A DNA stretch of 64,000 nt from a virus. The stretch's first letter is position 1; each line of letters starts with the position of its first letter. This document shows, in pieces, positions 60,551 to 64,000 of the stretch. Where the stretch lies: positions 22,458 to 86,457 of IMG/VR virus record IMGVR_UViG_3300046355_000046; one strand, 5' to 3'. The notes under the pieces are model-generated. The model did no database searches, was not told the DNA's origin, and saw nothing but the letters and a program-made list of their open reading frames with translations. A program made the translations under genes and the position numbers.

Positions 60551-61150
60551 ATGAACTTAGAAAAACTCAAAGGACACGTTCCGGATACTGTGATTGCACA
60601 AATTCCTAACGTAATGCAAAACTTTGGTGTTAATACACCATTACGATTAGCTCACTTTTTAGCTCAGTGTGGTCATGAGTCTGGCGGATTTAGATTAACT
60701 CAAGAAAACCTTAACTATTCAGCTAAGGGTCTTATGGGTATTTTTAAGAAATACTTTCCTACACAAGCTTTAGCTGATGCTTATGCTCGTAAACCAGAAA
60801 AGATTGCTAACCGTGTATACGGAAATCGTATGGGTAACGGGGCTGAAGCTACAGGAGAGGGGTTCAAGTTCCGTGGAAGAGGTTATATCCAGCTCACAGG
60901 TAAAAGCAATTATGCTGCATTTGATTTAGCTGTAGAAGATGATATCCTAGCTAATCCAGATTTAGTATCTACTAAACATGCATTAGCGTCTGCTGCTTGG
61001 TTCTGGAAAAAGAATGGTCTTAATCTTATTGCTGATACTGGATCTAGTGCTGAGGTAGTAACTAAAATCACTAAACGTGTTAATGGTGGTACTATCGGTT
61101 TGCCAGATCGTATTAAGCACTTTAAAGAGTATCACGCATTACTTGCATAA
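60551..61150 (+). CDS. Endolysin, glycoside hydrolase family 19-like
   Basis: A 199 aa protein with the GH19 lysozyme/chitinase layout: E43 in 'AQCGHESGGFR' as the likely catalytic acid, 'GNGAEATGEGFKFRGRGYIQLTG' (second Glu region and substrate-binding block) and 'ALASAAWFWKKNGLN'. It cleaves peptidoglycan glycan strands at lysis. It has no signal sequence, so it depends on the holin. It sits in the lysis unit with the holin-like and small basic genes. Confidence 0.88.
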   Translation: MNLEKLKGHVPDTVIAQIPNVMQNFGVNTPLRLAHFLAQCGHESGGFRLTQENLNYSAKGLMGIFKKYFPTQALADAYARKPEKIANRVYGNRMGNGAEATGEGFKFRGRGYIQLTGKSNYAAFDLAVEDDILANPDLVSTKHALASAAWFWKKNGLNLIADTGSSAEVVTKITKRVNGGTIGLPDRIKHFKEYHALLA

Positions 61151-61162
61151 AACTAAAACACT

Positions 61163-61288
61163 ATGGCTAAACCTAAAGTAGGTGAATCTAAAAAGATCAC
61201 TTTTGGTAAAAGAAAAACAGGACGTTTACGTAAAAGCAACGGACCTAAAGACAAACATGTTAAAAAATACAGAGGGCAGGGAAAATAA
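61163..61288 (+). CDS. 41-aa basic protein (KYRGQGK type)
   Basis: An open frame starting MAKPKVGESKKITF with 'GKRKTGRLRKSNGPKDKHVKKYRGQGK' residues at the end. I recall short proteins of this form, ending in KYRGQG(K/R), from many crAss-like and related Bacteroidetes phages. Its extreme basicity suggests nucleic-acid binding. It lies 12 bases after the endolysin stop, with leader AAAACACT. Confidence 0.65.
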   Translation: MAKPKVGESKKITFGKRKTGRLRKSNGPKDKHVKKYRGQGK

Positions 61289-61315
61289 AACTAAGCTCTC
61301 ACTAAATATTATACT

Positions 61316-61960
61316 ATGAGAGCATATGTAATCACCTATAGTCAAAAAGTTATTGATCTTATAGGTAAGATCTTTTTGGGTTTAGCATTTACATGGATCA
61401 TTTGTGCATTCTTGTTTCAAGGATACATGGTCTATTTGCATTTTGCTGGTAAAGAAGAGACTACAAGAAAGATAACTAACTGGTTTACTTGGACTTTTGA
61501 TGGTAATTTTAAAAACCATCCAGGTAATATCTGGTATGAGGAATCTAAGAAGATAGATATATCTGCTGTAACGAATAAAGTGGTAGTAGGTAGTCTTGCT
61601 GGTAACCGTAATCTAGAGTTTGGCGTCAAGAATATTCTAGAAGAAGTAATTCAAGAAAAAGAGTATGAGTTAGACAAGTCAGCTAATCTAAAGCTTTCTG
61701 TAGAAATCATATATCTAGATGTGTTAAAGACACAATCTAGTTTTTCTGTATTACATAATAACAAAGAATCAGTAGTAATACGCTTACGTGGTCAGCTATA
61801 TAAAGATGGTAAGCTTGAAAAGAAAATCATTGTAGAGGAATCTGCAGATGAGGTCTCTATGTCAGCTATTCTTGTAGACGAAGGGGGTAAATTTAACCAG
61901 CAAAACTTAAGTTCAGCTTTAAAAAAAGCATCTAACTCATTAGTAAACAAACTGTTATAA
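61316..61960 (+). CDS. Membrane-anchored hypothetical protein
   Basis: A 214 aa protein with an N-terminal membrane helix (residues 15-40, 'IGKIFLGLAFTWIICAFLFQ') and a soluble alpha/beta C-terminal part ('KNILEEVIQEKEYEL', 'LKLSVEIIYLDVL', 'IVEESADEVSMSAI'). The soluble part has the strand-helix rhythm of small periplasmic/lipoprotein domains, but I do not recognise it. Its stop overlaps the next start (TAATG), tying it to the secreted protein. Confidence 0.6.
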   Translation: MRAYVITYSQKVIDLIGKIFLGLAFTWIICAFLFQGYMVYLHFAGKEETTRKITNWFTWTFDGNFKNHPGNIWYEESKKIDISAVTNKVVVGSLAGNRNLEFGVKNILEEVIQEKEYELDKSANLKLSVEIIYLDVLKTQSSFSVLHNNKESVVIRLRGQLYKDGKLEKKIIVEESADEVSMSAILVDEGGKFNQQNLSSALKKASNSLVNKLL

Positions 61961-64000
61961 TGAAAAAAGTATTATTTTTTATTACAATTTTGTTGGTATC
62001 TGCTGTACAATTACTTGGCCAGCAAAAGTTTAAAGCTGCTACATCTATTGGTGGAGCTTCTCTTAATAGAGGAGATACCTTTGATTATATCATTTATGGT
62101 AATGGTATGAACAATGCTACTACTCGTCAGTTGTTATTTGACGTACAATATGATAAAGACAACTTTGAAATTGTATCTGTAAATCATACTGGTACTGGTG
62201 GTAATGGTGGTATTCTTCCTCAAAACTCTACTATTAACTTATCTTGGTATAACTATCCAGGATATAACTTTGTAACAGTAAGCTCAGGGTCTAGTGCTAA
62301 TAATACAAGTAATGGTACTACTAACTACCAGTGGGCTCAGTACAACTATAGTGCATCAAATCCTTATGCTATTTTAAGAACAACACTTACTTGGTCTACT
62401 AATTCAGCTATGCCTTATAGTGGCTATAGTGATTTTATAAAGATTAAGTTTAGACTTAAAGCCGCATCTACTGCTTATACATTTAACCCAATTAAGTTAA
62501 ACTTTGTTGCTGGTTGGAATGCATCAGGTACTTATGATAATACAATCATGGAAGCACCATTATCTACTGCAGTTACAATGAACCAAAACTTTGGTAAATA
62601 CGTAAGTGCTAAAGTAGATTTAAATTCTAATCTGTACAACCTTTCTGCTCTTAAAGTATCATTTAGAGATACTCTTACTAATACAGGAATATTATTCCCT
62701 GTTACATCTACAGGAGAAGTTGACATCAATCAAGCTTCTTTAGCAGATAATAAAGTATATGAAGTTTCAGTGATGCATGATATGGATCAGTTATATAACA
62801 TCTATAATAACGCCATCACCATATCTGATTTTACTACAGCTCAAGGTGAATTTACATCAATGGGTCTTGATGGATCTAATGGACAAAGTATTAAAACTGG
62901 ACAGTCATTATATGCTGCAGACATTAACCGTAATAAAAAAATAGATGGCGGTGATTTACCTCAATTACTTGCACAAGTTGCAGGTATAGATACGTTAATG
63001 ACGCTTCCTAATGGTTATGTATCAGGAACTGCAGGTTACATGAGTTTACCAACATGGAAAGCTTCTGATGCTACAACACTTGCCGGTCAAGTAGAATGGG
63101 CATATGTTACACCAGGATCAAGTTCTAGTACTCTTCGTATAGATATGAGAGAGTTCCCTAGCGGTACAGTAGCAAGCACTATTAAAAGTGTACAGCTATT
63201 TGATATTTATACAGGACCTATAGAATATGTTTCTGAAGATGGAACTTGGGCTCAATACACTGTACCGTCTACACTTGCTAAAGTAAAAGATGGCACTTCT
63301 GTATATGTGTCTTCTATACGTAACATTAACAATCAGAATGTAGATTATTCTTTAAGAGCTGAATTTGAGTTTAATACTTCAGTTAATGCATCTTGGAGCT
63401 CTATCACTGCAGCTAACTGGAAAAACATTACATACCCTAAGACGTATTTTAAAACACTTACTCCTGGTACTAATGCTATTTTAGATCTTAAGTATTTATT
63501 ATGGGGTGATGTAAATAGATCACATTCTTCTCAAGTAGTTACAAGTACTGGAGGTACATCTATAGTACAGACTAATGCCGTTAATAGTTTAGCCACAAAC
63601 TCTGCATTTAGATTAATGGCTATGCAGTTACAGTCTACTGGAACTTCTATGAATCTAACTACTGATGTTAGTTCTATAGATGTAAATCTAAATAATTTAA
63701 CTGTTACGTCTAACACAATTGAAATACCTGTAAGTATAGACTCTAAAGGTGCAAGTGTTAGCGGTCTTCAGTTTGAATTTACTTTTGATCCTACTAAAAT
63801 TAAGTTTGAAGAACTCTTAGCTAATGTACCAAACACTTGGTATATATTTGCTAGCTCTAAAGATGGACGTGTAAAGTTTGGAGGTTTAGATAAGAATAAC
63901 TCTGAAGTTATAAAAGGAACATCTACACCATTTAAACTTAAGTTTAGCACAATAGGTGAAGGTGTAAATATTGTTACATCTGTAAAAGTATCACCTCTTA
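61960..64000 (+). CDS. Secreted protein with cohesin-like and dockerin-like segments (3' end outside window)
   Basis: An open frame of 680 codons with no stop in the window. Residues 1-20 are a Sec signal peptide (KK, then hydrophobic, ending near 'LLGQ'). Residues about 30-60 resemble cohesin strands ('LLFDVQYDKDNFEIVSV'). Around D321 is a dockerin-like calcium loop ('DINRNKKIDGGD'), and a second one may lie near D517 ('GDVNRSHS'). Residues 588-680 are cohesin-like ('VSGLQFEFTFDPTKIKF'). A phage protein of this type with a signal peptide is unusual; a surface or virion attachment role is inferred. Confidence 0.65.
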   Translation, partial: MKKVLFFITILLVSAVQLLGQQKFKAATSIGGASLNRGDTFDYIIYGNGMNNATTRQLLFDVQYDKDNFEIVSVNHTGTGGNGGILPQNSTINLSWYNYPGYNFVTVSSGSSANNTSNGTTNYQWAQYNYSASNPYAILRTTLTWSTNSAMPYSGYSDFIKIKFRLKAASTAYTFNPIKLNFVAGWNASGTYDNTIMEAPLSTAVTMNQNFGKYVSAKVDLNSNLYNLSALKVSFRDTLTNTGILFPVTSTGEVDINQASLADNKVYEVSVMHDMDQLYNIYNNAITISDFTTAQGEFTSMGLDGSNGQSIKTGQSLYAADINRNKKIDGGDLPQLLAQVAGIDTLMTLPNGYVSGTAGYMSLPTWKASDATTLAGQVEWAYVTPGSSSSTLRIDMREFPSGTVASTIKSVQLFDIYTGPIEYVSEDGTWAQYTVPSTLAKVKDGTSVYVSSIRNINNQNVDYSLRAEFEFNTSVNASWSSITAANWKNITYPKTYFKTLTPGTNAILDLKYLLWGDVNRSHSSQVVTSTGGTSIVQTNAVNSLATNSAFRLMAMQLQSTGTSMNLTTDVSSIDVNLNNLTVTSNTIEIPVSIDSKGASVSGLQFEFTFDPTKIKFEELLANVPNTWYIFASSKDGRVKFGGLDKNNSEVIKGTSTPFKLKFSTIGEGVNIVTSVKVSPL

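Noticed and set aside
1-64000. CRISPR arrays, tRNA genes, integrase or insertion sequences
   Set aside because: No regular direct repeats, cloverleaf sequences or recombinase motifs were seen; all gaps are under about 170 bases.

Overview
The window looks like about two thirds of a tailed-phage genome from the crAss-like group (Crassvirales), probably infecting an AT-rich, gliding Flavobacterium-type member of the Bacteroidetes. The assignment rests on recognised protein families. There is a run of ring/tail-tube proteins followed by a very large muzzle (stabilisation) protein, then glycine-rich cargo proteins. Two giant adjacent proteins (4242 and 1805 aa) follow, the first with an RNA-polymerase DxDxD signature, and then an opposite-strand replication block. 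The host inference comes from a SprB-like repeat in a tail protein, a TTG-N19-TAnnTTTG promoter on the minus strand, and A-rich (AACAC-like) leaders instead of Shine-Dalgarno sites. No integrase, tRNA, CRISPR array or insertion sequence was seen. No gene-free stretch exceeds about 170 bases.

Layout: 1-3484 (+) holds small Fn3/SprB-like tail adhesin genes, entered mid-gene. 3652-4968 (+) is a metallophosphoesterase. 5030-12143 (+) holds putative ring proteins, a small HExxH protein and the muzzle. 12143-18725 (+) holds three multidomain cargo/structural proteins, one with a zinc-peptidase motif. 18802-39344 (+) is an internal virion protein plus the two giants. A bidirectional terminator at 39349-39373 separates this from the minus-strand block 39358-58881. 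That block encodes nucleotide metabolism (NrdA, NrdB, dNMP kinase, MazG-like) and replication/recombination (DnaA-domain-IV protein, DnaB-like helicase, Sak4-like ATPase, SSB-like protein, primase-like protein, PD-(D/E)XK nuclease, HNH, family-B polymerase). It also encodes a radical-SAM-like protein, a second phosphoesterase and many small unknowns. From 58999 (+) the lysis region follows (membrane proteins, holin-like, GH19 endolysin), then a signal-peptide protein with cohesin/dockerin-like segments that runs off the window.

How it may work together: the minus-strand early/middle genes carry at least one host-type promoter (57787-57816). Three forward units share a different AT-rich motif ending in AATGTAG (before 5030, 18802 and 58999), a candidate late promoter. 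The giant RNA-polymerase-like protein is expected by analogy with studied crAss-like phages to be packaged and injected to start early transcription. The polymerase ends in a canonical sliding-clamp-binding peptide and no clamp gene is visible, so the phage probably borrows the host clamp. All functional calls are from reading motifs and remembered families; no database search was run.
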